From Yoonia vestfoldensis DSM 16212 (GTDB lineage Bacteria > Pseudomonadota > Alphaproteobacteria > Rhodobacterales > Rhodobacteraceae), in NCBI RefSeq assembly GCF_000382265.1, contig NZ_KB907976.1, positions 1 through 64,000 of the forward strand: DNA of 64,000 bases, read 5' to 3'. A program made the position numbers and the translations under genes. Below the pieces are notes generated by a model. That model did not search any database, was not told the DNA's origin, and saw only the letters and a program-made list of their open reading frames with translations. Shown here piece by piece: positions 52,379 through 60,799 of this stretch (position 1 is its first letter; each line of letters opens with the position of its first letter).

Positions 52379-54078
52379 TTCTTTGCGATCACATAAGGTT
52401 TGCGCGGACGGGGTCGGCTGGTCTGCATCGCGTCTCCGGCGGCAAATTCGCCGGCAAGATAGGGGTGCATCCCTTGATTCTTGAGATCCTGAAGGAATTG
52501 CGCAAATCCATCCAGATCGACCATGGCAGGCGGTTTTTTCAGGGTCGCGGCGCGATGCCCGACCATGTCATCCATGATGCCCTGCAAGACGTCAATCGGC
52601 GATTCCAGAAATTCCGCCAGCGTCATGATGTGCCGCCGTGACCGCGCCTCTGGCGACCGCAAAGCGTTGAGAAAGCGGTTTTCGACCTGTTGCAGGCGCG
52701 CGGCCTCTGACCTGACGTCGCTGGCGGACCGGCCCGATCGGAAAAGCGACACCGCCCATGCGCCCGTCACGACCCAGACGCTCGCTTGCGTGTCCTTGGT
52801 CAGCATCCACTTTATCGGCTGATTGTCGGACGGTCCGAACTGAAAACATTGATGCTGGTCGCGGGCGTTCCAGATCAGGTTGGTCAGAAACATCTTGGCA
52901 TTGTAGTCACGCAGACGGGCGTTATCCGACAGCCCCCCCTGATACGTCGTTCCACCGCCCGCAAAATAGACCCTGTCAGGGGCGAACAGGTGGCCATGGG
53001 CGATCACCCGGGTCTGCGCCGTCAACCAATCTGCCAAATCGGGAATGATATCGTCGAACCCCTGCAAGACGGAATACGGCATAGCGGTGAACCCGTTTTC
53101 GCGGTCCATGAAGGGAAATCGGCTTTGCATGTAAAGACCACGCCGACCGTTGGTACGACGATCCACCGCTTGTGCGAAGATGCGGTCGATTGTGCCTGTA
53201 TGCGGCTCTGGCTGCGCCTGATCTTCAACAGGGGGGCGGGGAAACCTCGCATAAAGCCCGTCCGCCCGTGGCCAGACCTTGCGCGCGACAAAGCAGGCGG
53301 ACCGCGCCAGAAGCTCTGCATGATCGTCATAGAAAATATGCGGTTTGCCCTGAAAATCGAATTTGGCCAGCGTCAGCGACCGGCTTTCGATATGCCGCGC
53401 GTGCAGGCGAACAAGTGTCTGATAATAGCATTCGTCGGGTATCCAGACCTGCCGAAAGTACCTGTCGAATTCAACACGGCGCGGGTCATCGAGGATCGCT
53501 GTCAGCGTTCTGCGCGTCAGGCACCACCATTGCGACCCCAAATGCGGCACGATCCCCTTGGGCAGCCGACGCCGGAGACGCAGCGTCTGCTGCAGCAGCA
53601 CAAAGACATCGAACAAACGACGCTGACGCTTCCATGAAAACGGAAACCGCAGTGTGAATCGTTCGCTGTCCAGCCCGCCGATTGTCCACTGTACATCCCC
53701 GGTGGTGACGCTTTCGATAAAGTCGGTGTCCGGCCTTGCATCAAGATAGGCCTGTAATTCAGCGACCGGACGCAGCGGCAGGCATGCCCCAGAGGCGAGA
53801 TAGACATGACGGATATCGGGAAACTGGGCCAGCAGTTGCCGGGACGCCGCCTGCGATGCGGCAATCAGACCCCACATCCCCCATTCCCCACGAAACCGGG
53901 GGCTGAAGCTGACAGTCGCAAGATCGGCGACCGCCGCGACAAAGGCATCGTATGTGGCCTGCCCCACGTTCCTGTCGACATGCACGACCACCGGACAGCC
54001 CGCATCAGACCAATGCCGGATCATCTGTTCGGCACGGTCAAACGCCGTATGCACCAGCATGACCACTCCCAGTGTCAT
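52375..54078 (-). CDS. Core-2/I-branching-type glycosyltransferase (GT14) with DUF5927
   Basis: A 567-residue protein. The N-terminal part (about residues 1-270) matches beta-1,6-N-acetylglucosaminyltransferase-like enzymes: VVMLVHTAFDRAEQMIRHW, VHVDRNVGQATYDAF, YLASGACLPLRPVAELQAYL and GSQWWCLTRRTL near 185. The C-terminal 280 residues correspond to the DUF5927 region found after such domains in Rhodobacterales. It probably adds a GlcNAc-type sugar to a surface glycan. I start at ATG 54076-54078, which overlaps the upstream gene's stop; the frame before it has no family match. Confidence 0.85.
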   Translation of the reverse strand: MTLGVVMLVHTAFDRAEQMIRHWSDAGCPVVVHVDRNVGQATYDAFVAAVADLATVSFSPRFRGEWGMWGLIAASQAASRQLLAQFPDIRHVYLASGACLPLRPVAELQAYLDARPDTDFIESVTTGDVQWTIGGLDSERFTLRFPFSWKRQRRLFDVFVLLQQTLRLRRRLPKGIVPHLGSQWWCLTRRTLTAILDDPRRVEFDRYFRQVWIPDECYYQTLVRLHARHIESRSLTLAKFDFQGKPHIFYDDHAELLARSACFVARKVWPRADGLYARFPRPPVEDQAQPEPHTGTIDRIFAQAVDRRTNGRRGLYMQSRFPFMDRENGFTAMPYSVLQGFDDIIPDLADWLTAQTRVIAHGHLFAPDRVYFAGGGTTYQGGLSDNARLRDYNAKMFLTNLIWNARDQHQCFQFGPSDNQPIKWMLTKDTQASVWVVTGAWAVSLFRSGRSASDVRSEAARLQQVENRFLNALRSPEARSRRHIMTLAEFLESPIDVLQGIMDDMVGHRAATLKKPPAMVDLDGFAQFLQDLKNQGMHPYLAGEFAAGDAMQTSRPRPRKPYVIAKK

Positions 54079-55085
54079 GCCCAGTTCCCCTTGGACATCA
54101 GCCCCAGACCTTCGAGCTGGCGCCAGTTGACGTAGCGCTCGCTCCATTCGCACCAGAAATCGGGGTCGGCACCGTGACGCGCCTCGTAGGATTTGTATTC
54201 TCGCCCGCTGGCATAATGCTCTGCGCGGGCGGCCTCTTGTGACGCGCGGGCGCTGAAGGTGTCGATGAATTTGGCATGCAGCAAGACGCCAGAGGTTTTT
54301 TCGCCACCATTCTGATCGTAGACAAGGTTCAGACCGCGCGGCAACATCATGTGTGTTGAACTGACATAGGCATAGGCGCGCTGCCATTTCACAAAGGGGA
54401 TCTTGTTCAAGGCCGGTGCCTGACGCGGTTTGTTGGCAAAAAACATGCGGGCACGCGGACCGCCCTGAATCCACAGGTTCCGCAACAGCCCGTTGCGGTT
54501 GATGACATAATTGCCGGTGTCGAACCATGCTGCGATCTTGAACGGATCATCGCCACGCAGATATGGCTGCGCGCTGACCGGACCTTTGGGGTACATATCC
54601 AGCAGCAATGCCCCGAACGACCGAACCTGCGACGCATCAAGCCAATCCGCCAGCGCCCGGATCGGACGGGTGTCGCAGAACGGGTAGACAAAGAATTCGT
54701 CGACATCGACCGTCAGGGCCCAATGATCATGAGCATACGTGTCTTGCAGATAGGTCAGCCAATCGACCCCGTATCGCGATGCGCCATAGCCCGCCTTGGT
54801 GTGCCACAAAGACACATCGGGCTGTCCGGCCGCAAAGTCCTGCCCGCCGTCATCACTGTCGTTGTCGACCATCAGGAAATGGTCAACGCCCAGATCGCGA
54901 TAATATTGCAGGAAATAGGGCAGCCGCTGGTCTTCGTTGCGAAAGGTGCAGAACAAAAGCACATCGTCTTGTCGGATTTTGCCGGTGCGATTCTGAACCG
55001 CCCGCAGTTCGCGCGCCTTCAACATGGCCCGCAGCTTCCATCGTTTGCGGTACAAACGCAGCCGGTATGATGTCAGAAATCCCAA
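54075..55085 (-). CDS. Glycosyltransferase family 2-type protein, paralog 1
   Basis: A 336-residue enzyme of the Glyco_tranf_2_4 / GT92-like group. Landmarks: LLFCTFRNEDQRLPYFLQYY near residue 44, FLMVDNDSDDGG near 70, the DxD-type motif LTVDVDEFFVYP near 124 and the end GLGLMSKGNWA. The start appears to be TTG at 55085, with AAAGG upstream; the N-terminal basic helix matches the paralog's, which supports this start. It shares layout and C-terminal motif with the protein coded at 55125 and is translationally coupled to the GT14 gene. Confidence 0.82.
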   Translation of the reverse strand: MGFLTSYRLRLYRKRWKLRAMLKARELRAVQNRTGKIRQDDVLLFCTFRNEDQRLPYFLQYYRDLGVDHFLMVDNDSDDGGQDFAAGQPDVSLWHTKAGYGASRYGVDWLTYLQDTYAHDHWALTVDVDEFFVYPFCDTRPIRALADWLDASQVRSFGALLLDMYPKGPVSAQPYLRGDDPFKIAAWFDTGNYVINRNGLLRNLWIQGGPRARMFFANKPRQAPALNKIPFVKWQRAYAYVSSTHMMLPRGLNLVYDQNGGEKTSGVLLHAKFIDTFSARASQEAARAEHYASGREYKSYEARHGADPDFWCEWSERYVNWRQLEGLGLMSKGNWA

Positions 55086-55124
55086 TCGGGTGATGCCTTT
55101 GGCTACTTTTCAAACAGGGTCATA

Positions 55125-56144
55125 TCAATCCCAGTCACCTTTGGACATGAGGCCAAGCGCCGTCAACTGCTCCCATCCGTCATAGTGGCGGGATTGCGGG
55201 CACCAAAGGTCCGGTCCCTGCGCCAGATGCTGATGGTACGTCGTGTAAAGGTCGCTGTTCTCGAAATGCTGGCGGCGGGTCAGTTCCTCTTGGGATTTGG
55301 GCATGATGTCGGGCAAGAATTTCGTGTGCAGCAACACGCCCGTAACCCGCCTGTCCTGCACGCGGTCGAAAACATGGTTCAACCTGCGCGGCAGCATCTG
55401 GTGGGTCGAGCTGACATAGACATGCCGCCAATGCCAGCGCACCAGCGGCACCTTGCTCAGCGTGGGGGCGCGTTCCGGCCTTGCGGCGAAAAACACACGG
55501 TCGCGCACGCCACCCTGTATCCAGAGGTTCTGATAGATGGGGTGAGTTTTCTCTCGGTAGTTGTCAGCGTCGAACCATGCCAGCGTTTCCAAAAGATCAG
55601 CCGCCGGATCGTGCAGCACATCCGCGATGGGCCCCTTCGGATACATCTCCAGCATGATCGCGCCAAAAGATGTGATCCCGCGCGCGTCCAGATGGCGCGT
55701 CAGGTCGCCCAGATCACGGCTGTCGGCATGGGGAAATGTCAGCAGTTCATCGGCATCGACCGTCAGGCACCAGTGCCGGTGGCCGTATTGCCATTGCAGC
55801 CAGCCCAGCCAATCCATCCCGAACCGCGCCAGCCGGTAGCTGTGCTGCGTCGACCAAAGGGACACGTCGGACTGGGCCGCCAGATAGGCGGCGGTGCCGT
55901 CGTCGCTGTGGTTGTCGACGATCAGGAAATGCCCGACCCCCAGTTTGCGGTAATGCTGCAGGAAATGCGGCAGGCGCGCCATTTCGTTGCGAACGGTCGC
56001 AAAGCACAGGATGGTATCGGGTCGGATCGCCGCCGTCCTGTCCTGCAACGGCGCGATCTGCCGCCGCTTGCGCCAGATGCGGAACAGAAACCGGCGCCGT
56101 TTCCAGCGCATCCGGTATGCCATCCACAAATCGCCAAGCGGCAT
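55125..56144 (-). CDS. Glycosyltransferase family 2-type protein, paralog 2
   Basis: A 339-residue paralog of the protein coded at 54075. It has ILCFATVRNEMARLPHFLQHY near residue 45, FLIVDNHSDDGTAAYL near 73, LTVDADELLTFP near 125, and ends ALGLMSKGDWD. The VDxDE metal motif suggests an active nucleotide-sugar transferase. The start ATG 56142-56144 lies 22 bases after the galU stop; an upstream frame extension overlaps galU and has no match. The donor sugar is unknown. Confidence 0.83.
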   Translation of the reverse strand: MPLGDLWMAYRMRWKRRRFLFRIWRKRRQIAPLQDRTAAIRPDTILCFATVRNEMARLPHFLQHYRKLGVGHFLIVDNHSDDGTAAYLAAQSDVSLWSTQHSYRLARFGMDWLGWLQWQYGHRHWCLTVDADELLTFPHADSRDLGDLTRHLDARGITSFGAIMLEMYPKGPIADVLHDPAADLLETLAWFDADNYREKTHPIYQNLWIQGGVRDRVFFAARPERAPTLSKVPLVRWHWRHVYVSSTHQMLPRRLNHVFDRVQDRRVTGVLLHTKFLPDIMPKSQEELTRRQHFENSDLYTTYHQHLAQGPDLWCPQSRHYDGWEQLTALGLMSKGDWD

Positions 56145-56166
56145 GAAGGTGATCCTGCGCCGCCGG

Positions 56167-57060
56167 TTATTGGGCCGCGTTGCGGCTGGCCTGCATATCG
56201 GCAAGGAAAGCAGACAATTCGTCGCGCAGGTCGCTGCGCGCCAGCGCAAAGGCAACGGTTGCCTGCAAAAAGCCTGCTTTAGACCCGCAATCGAAACGCT
56301 GCCCGTCGAATCGGTAGCCGAACACATCGCGGCCCGCGCTGATTTCCTTTGCGATCGCATCGGTCAGCTGGATTTCCCCGCCCGCGCCACGGTCGACGCT
56401 GTCCAGGCTTTGCATCACATCGGGTGTCAAGATGTAGCGCCCGATCACCGCAAGGTTGGACGGAGCCGTCCCTTGGGCGGGTTTTTCCACCATGCCCTTG
56501 ACCTGCACGATCTGGCCCTTCTGGCTGGCGATATCCAGCACGCCGTAAGACGACGTTTTCGCGGGCGGCACTTCCATCGTGGCGACCATCGACCCGCCGG
56601 TTTCCTGATACGCCTCGACCATCTGCTGCAGGCAGGGCTTGTCGGCGGCGATCACATCATCAGGCAGGATCACGGCGAAGGGTTCATCGCCGATCAGCTT
56701 GCTGGCGCAGGACACGGCATGGCCCAGCCCCAGCGGTTTGTGCTGGCGGATATAGGCGATGGCACCGCTTTCCATGTAGGTATTGCGCAGGATTTGCAGC
56801 AACTCATCCTTGCCGCCATCGCGCAGGGCGTTTTCCAGATCGGGCGCATGGTCGAAATAATCCTCAAGCGCGGATTTCCCCCGCGAGGTGACAAAGATGA
56901 AATCCTCGATCCCCGCGGCGCGGGCCTCGTCGATGGCGTATTGGATCAACGGCTGATCCACCAAAGTCATGATTTCCTTGGGAACCGATTTCGTCGCGGG
57001 CAGGAACCTTGTGCCCAGCCCTGCGACCGGAAAAATGGCTTTGGTAACTCTACGTTTCAT
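56167..57060 (-). CDS. galU: UTP-glucose-1-phosphate uridylyltransferase
   Basis: A 297-residue enzyme that makes UDP-glucose. The nucleotide-binding start is AIFPVAGLGTRFLPATKSVPKE (parts shown), followed by DQPLIQYAIDEARAAGI, the uridine region LGLGHAVSCASKLIGDEPFAVILPDD near 110 and FDCGSKAGFLQATVAF near 263. It heads the glycosyltransferase operon and would feed Ugd (13949) and glucosyl transfer. Confidence 0.95.
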   Translation of the reverse strand: MKRRVTKAIFPVAGLGTRFLPATKSVPKEIMTLVDQPLIQYAIDEARAAGIEDFIFVTSRGKSALEDYFDHAPDLENALRDGGKDELLQILRNTYMESGAIAYIRQHKPLGLGHAVSCASKLIGDEPFAVILPDDVIAADKPCLQQMVEAYQETGGSMVATMEVPPAKTSSYGVLDIASQKGQIVQVKGMVEKPAQGTAPSNLAVIGRYILTPDVMQSLDSVDRGAGGEIQLTDAIAKEISAGRDVFGYRFDGQRFDCGSKAGFLQATVAFALARSDLRDELSAFLADMQASRNAAQ

Positions 57061-57153
57061 CTTGGTGCCTTTGCTGACCCGCGAACGGGCCGAAGTTACC
57101 CCGTTTTCGGGGCTATAATAAGTCGAAATTGCAACAATCGAGTGCCTTTCCCC

Positions 57154-57954
57154 TCAGGGACGGGCCATTTGGCGCAACATTGTTTCTATTCGAACAACGT
57201 CTTCAGGGTTGTTGAGTTCCCAGAATTCGCGCCCTTTCGCCGCAACCTCGACGCAGAGCATCGACACACCGCGTTCAAGAAAACGCAGTTGTTCCAGCCC
57301 TTCCAGCTGTTCCAGCGGGCCTTGTGGCCAGCGGGCATAGTCGCGCAAAGCGTCCGGCCGATAAGCGTAAACACCCACATGGTGAAAAACGGGTGTTTGA
57401 TCGGTTGGCGCATAGCTGCGGCCGGTGAACGGGATCACCTCTTTCGAGAAATAAAGCGCGTTGTGATCCGCACCGAACACGGCCGTGGTGCCACCGACGC
57501 GCCCCTCGCGCCGGTCCTGTAGCAGAGCAGTCAGCATCTGCCCTTCGGTGCGCAGGACAGGCGTGGCCACATCGGCCTGTGGATTGGCGCGCAGGCCCGC
57601 GACCAGATCGCTGATGAACCAGGCGGGTGTCAGGGGCGCGTCGCCTTGCAGGTTAACGACAATGTCATAGCCGCCGCCCAGGGTTTCCACCGCTTCGGCG
57701 CAGCGTTCGGTGCCATTGGCGCAGGTTGCAGCGGTCATCACGACCTCTGCCCCGAAACCGCGCGCGGCATCGGCGATCCGGTCATCGTCGGTGGCGACGA
57801 CCACGCGGTCGATACCATCCACCGCCATTGCCGCATCCCATGACCGGCGGATCAGCGTCTTGGCGACACCGGTCGCACCGGTCAGCGCGACCAGCGGCTT
57901 GCCGGGGTAACGTGTCGAGGCATAGCGCGCAGGAATGACGATCAGGACGGGCAT
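57154..57954 (-). CDS. kdsB: 3-deoxy-manno-octulosonate cytidylyltransferase
   Basis: A 266-residue enzyme that activates Kdo as CMP-Kdo for LPS core or capsule. It begins VLIVIPARYASTRYPGKPLVAL, with VVATDDDRIADAARGFGAEVVMT near 50 (parts shown), NLQGDAPLTPAWFISDL near 105 and HHVGVYAYRPDALRDYA near 190. The ATG overlaps the cysQ stop (TGATG). A CCCCG-TTTT-CGGGG stem at 57099-57112 follows its end. Confidence 0.93.
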   Translation of the reverse strand: MPVLIVIPARYASTRYPGKPLVALTGATGVAKTLIRRSWDAAMAVDGIDRVVVATDDDRIADAARGFGAEVVMTAATCANGTERCAEAVETLGGGYDIVVNLQGDAPLTPAWFISDLVAGLRANPQADVATPVLRTEGQMLTALLQDRREGRVGGTTAVFGADHNALYFSKEVIPFTGRSYAPTDQTPVFHHVGVYAYRPDALRDYARWPQGPLEQLEGLEQLRFLERGVSMLCVEVAAKGREFWELNNPEDVVRIETMLRQMARP

Positions 57955-58751
57955 CAGGCAGTTTCCAGTTTCACGCCGGGGGCTGCGGCGATGAAGAACG
58001 GGTTATCAAAACCCGGTTTCCCATAGGTTAATGGCTGATGGTCGTCAAAGCGCACGACGAACCCGCCTGCACCCGACAGCACGGCATGACCCGCAGCCGT
58101 GTCCCATTCCATCGTGCGGCCAAGGCGGGGGTAAAGATCGGCCTCGCCCGTGGCGACAAGGCAGAATTTCAGCGACGATCCCGCGCTGGTCATGTCGCGG
58201 ACCCGATATTTGCCGATGTAATCATCCGTCGCCTGATCGCGGTGCGATTTCGACGCGACCACCATCAGCGCGGAATTGTCCGGTTTAGACACTGAAATCG
58301 GGCGCAGCTCCCCTGCGGAGTCCTTGGCAAAGGCCCCCGTCTCCTCGACCGATCGGCCAGAGGCGTCGGTATAGAACAAGCGGTCGCGCGCGGGGGCATA
58401 GACAATGCCACGCAAGGGCACGCCGTCCACGACATAGGCGATATTGACAGTGAAATCGCCACGCCGCTGGACGAATTCCTTGGTGCCGTCCAACGGATCG
58501 ACGATGAAGAACGTGCTTGCCTGTTCGGCATGGGTCGCGGCCTGTTCTTCCGTCACCAGAGCGACATCCGGAAAGGCGGCACGCAAAGCGCCGCTGATGA
58601 TCGCATCGGCAGCCTCGTCAGCGGCGGTCACAGGGCTGTCATCGCTTTTGGCGCGCACGTCGAAATCATCGGCGGCATAGACCTGCATGATCGCATCGCC
58701 CGCCTCCAGCGCTGCGCGGCGCATCACGGTGATCAGCAGTTCAAAATCCAT
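57954..58751 (-). CDS. cysQ: 3'(2'),5'-bisphosphate nucleotidase CysQ
   Basis: A 265-residue phosphatase that hydrolyses PAP to AMP and phosphate. Metal-binding motifs: VTEEQAA near residue 66 and FFIVDPLDGTKEFVQRRGDF near 82-101; the C-terminal WDTAAGHAVLSGAGG near 215 closes the site. It removes the PAP formed by sulfotransferases and sulfate assimilation. Position beside polysaccharide genes with a sulfotransferase suggests a link to glycan sulfation, although cysQ has general roles too. Confidence 0.92.
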   Translation of the reverse strand: MDFELLITVMRRAALEAGDAIMQVYAADDFDVRAKSDDSPVTAADEAADAIISGALRAAFPDVALVTEEQAATHAEQASTFFIVDPLDGTKEFVQRRGDFTVNIAYVVDGVPLRGIVYAPARDRLFYTDASGRSVEETGAFAKDSAGELRPISVSKPDNSALMVVASKSHRDQATDDYIGKYRVRDMTSAGSSLKFCLVATGEADLYPRLGRTMEWDTAAGHAVLSGAGGFVVRFDDHQPLTYGKPGFDNPFFIAAAPGVKLETA

Positions 58752-58853
58752 TGTCAGGCCTCTTGTTGAATTGGGAACATCACTGCCTTATGGTTCCACG
58801 TTAGGCAATGGGCTGTCTTGCGACAGTTTGCTGATCCTTTGTGAAAGTCCCGC

Positions 58854-59675
58854 ATGTTTCGCGCCCCCGATACAAAGTCAAACACCCGCACCATCTTTGC
58901 CATGGCAGAGGTGACGTATCATTCGATCGTGCGCAATCTGCGGTCGAGCCACCGGAATGCAGTCGTAGGGATGGTGCTGACCACCCTGCAAAGCCTTGTC
59001 ATGGTAGGGGTTTTCTTGCTTATGTTCACGCTGCTTGGCGTGCGTACCGCGCCGATCAGGGGCGATTTTCTGCTGTTCATCATGTCGGGCATCTTTATGT
59101 ACATGACCCACATCAAGACCGTCGCAGCGGTCGCAGGCGGGGGCAATCCGCTTGGTCCGATGATGTTGCACACGCCCATGAATACGCTGATCTCCATCGT
59201 CGCCTCGGCCTTGTCGACGCTGTATCAGCAGATCTTCGCGATGACGGTGATCCTGTCGTTTTATCATATCGTGATCACGCCCATTTCGATCCATGAACCG
59301 ATCGGCGCCTTGGGTATGCTGCTCCTGGCTTGGTTCTTTGGCATTGCGGTGGGCATGGTGTTTCTGGCGCTGAACCCGTGGATTCCCGATTTCGCCGGGC
59401 TTTTGCGGAACCTTTACATCCGGATGAACATGATCGCTTCGGGCAAGATGTTCGTCGTGAATACGCTGCCTGCGACCACTGTCGCGCTGTTCGACTGGAA
59501 CCCGTTGTTTCACATCATCGACCAGTCGCGCGGCCATGTGTTTCTGCATTACAATCCGCATGTGACATCCGTCACATATCCGATCTATGTGTCGCTGGCG
59601 CTGATCATGATCGGGCTGATGGGCGAATTCTACACCCGCAAAAGCGTGTCGATCAGCTGGTTCGCCGCACGCTAG
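58854..59675 (+). CDS. Polysaccharide-export ABC transporter permease (KpsM-like)
   Basis: A 273-residue ABC-2 type permease with six predicted membrane segments. The N-terminus MAEVTYHSIVRNLRSSHRNAVVG near residue 17-38 and the central MSGIFMYMTHIKTV resemble capsule and O-antigen exporters. No partner ATPase gene lies next to it in the window; the next gene is convergent. It is divergent from cysQ and separated from the glycosyltransferase operon by the kdsB-cysQ genes, so it likely exports the same polysaccharide, with an ATPase coded elsewhere. Confidence 0.8.
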   Translation: MFRAPDTKSNTRTIFAMAEVTYHSIVRNLRSSHRNAVVGMVLTTLQSLVMVGVFLLMFTLLGVRTAPIRGDFLLFIMSGIFMYMTHIKTVAAVAGGGNPLGPMMLHTPMNTLISIVASALSTLYQQIFAMTVILSFYHIVITPISIHEPIGALGMLLLAWFFGIAVGMVFLALNPWIPDFAGLLRNLYIRMNMIASGKMFVVNTLPATTVALFDWNPLFHIIDQSRGHVFLHYNPHVTSVTYPIYVSLALIMIGLMGEFYTRKSVSISWFAAR

Positions 59676-59684
59676 GATGATGGC

Positions 59685-59712
59685 CGACATGCCCCGGACG
59701 CGGGGCATGTCG
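59685..59712. terminator. Perfect hairpin between convergent genes
   Basis: CGACATGCCCCG at 59685-59696 and CGGGGCATGTCG at 59701-59712 form a perfect 12-base stem with a GACG loop. It lies between the stops of two convergent genes (59675 and 59722) and probably terminates both transcripts. Its core GCCCCG-nnCG-CGGGGC is shared with the hairpin at 19148. Confidence 0.7.
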
Positions 59713-59721
59713 AATCTTCGT

Positions 59722-60768
59722 TCACTGACCGGCGCTGATCAGAGATTGCAGGCAGGTCGAGCGCACCCGCGTCAGGTCGGACGGCGCGCGTCCCCGGACA
59801 AGGTCGGTCAGCGACGTGACTGCCCGATCGGATGCAAGATACACATCCGCAGGAACGGCGGCTTCGGCCGGGGATCGCACGGCCAACAGGGTCTCATAGC
59901 CGCCGATGATCTCGAAGGTCTGGATCTTGCACTGGTAATCGGCAGCCGCGTCGGGGCAGATATCGCACATGCGGTTGATGACGCCGACCCTTGGATCGAC
60001 CTCTCCCAGCCGGGTAAGGCTCGCGTCCAGCGTCACAAGGTCAGCAGTGGCAGGAAGCCTGTTGCCGCGTCCGCGAACAACCTCGATCAACTCGTTCAGG
60101 CCCACGGAAAAGTTGCCGCTCAGCCCCAGAACGCGTTCCAGCCGCTTCAAAGCCAGCAGACCCGGCACCTTTTCAGGGCTTTCGTCCGCCAGAAAGCGGC
60201 TCATGCTGATCGTGCGGTTTTCGCTGGCAAAGTAATCGGTCAGCCAGGTCATGAAACCGACCTGCGCCAGTTCCGCGTTCTCGGCAGGAAGCGACTGGAT
60301 CAGGTTGAAATACCCGTTGTTCAGCGTGCGCCACAAAATCCACTCGGCCTTCGACTTTTCGTCGACGGATTGCAGATCCGCTGCCGAATCGATCGGGTCG
60401 AGGTTGGCCTCGTACCAGAACAAGGCATCGCCCAGTGCCGCATTGGAAGTGCCTTCCAGCGTCAGCAACCAGTTGACGGTCGAGCCGTCATCACTGACGA
60501 AACGCAGCAGTTCGGCCCGTTCCTCGCGCGTCAGGCCCAGAAGGAAATCGGAATAGCCGCCGGGGATGGTGTCACGGTCCACCTGACCCAGGATCAACTG
60601 GGCCGTTGTGTCGCCATTGCGGGCCTCTACGGCAAGGGCGGGCAGGCCGTTGGCGTCATCACCGGACAGCCACAAGTTGACAGCATCCGAAAATCCGGTC
60701 TGCTGTGCCGCCGCTGGATGCATCATTGCAACCAAGATGGCTCCGGCCGCGATCAAGTTCTTTGTCAT
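59722..60768 (-). CDS. Exported protein of unknown function, partner of PstS-OmpA protein
   Basis: A 348-residue protein with signal peptide MTKNLIAAGAILVAMMHPAA and a helical mature chain. Residues 35-60 (GLPALAVEARNGDTTAQLILGQ) resemble a single Sel1-type repeat. Near the C-terminus a cysteine cluster CDICPDAAADYQC and a later STCLQ may form disulfides. I recognise no enzyme family. The start ATG has AGGAG upstream. It follows the PstS-OmpA gene by 31 bases on the same strand, so the two are probably cotranscribed and work together in the periplasm. Confidence 0.7.
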   Translation of the reverse strand: MTKNLIAAGAILVAMMHPAAAQQTGFSDAVNLWLSGDDANGLPALAVEARNGDTTAQLILGQVDRDTIPGGYSDFLLGLTREERAELLRFVSDDGSTVNWLLTLEGTSNAALGDALFWYEANLDPIDSAADLQSVDEKSKAEWILWRTLNNGYFNLIQSLPAENAELAQVGFMTWLTDYFASENRTISMSRFLADESPEKVPGLLALKRLERVLGLSGNFSVGLNELIEVVRGRGNRLPATADLVTLDASLTRLGEVDPRVGVINRMCDICPDAAADYQCKIQTFEIIGGYETLLAVRSPAEAAVPADVYLASDRAVTSLTDLVRGRAPSDLTRVRSTCLQSLISAGQ

Positions 60769-60799
60769 CGTCAAGCTCCTGTACGTTGTCTGGCCGGGT

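Noticed and set aside
58770-58795. GGAAC ... CGTT pair resembling an EcfG general-stress promoter before the export permease
   Set aside because: The spacing is about 20 bases where 16-17 is expected.
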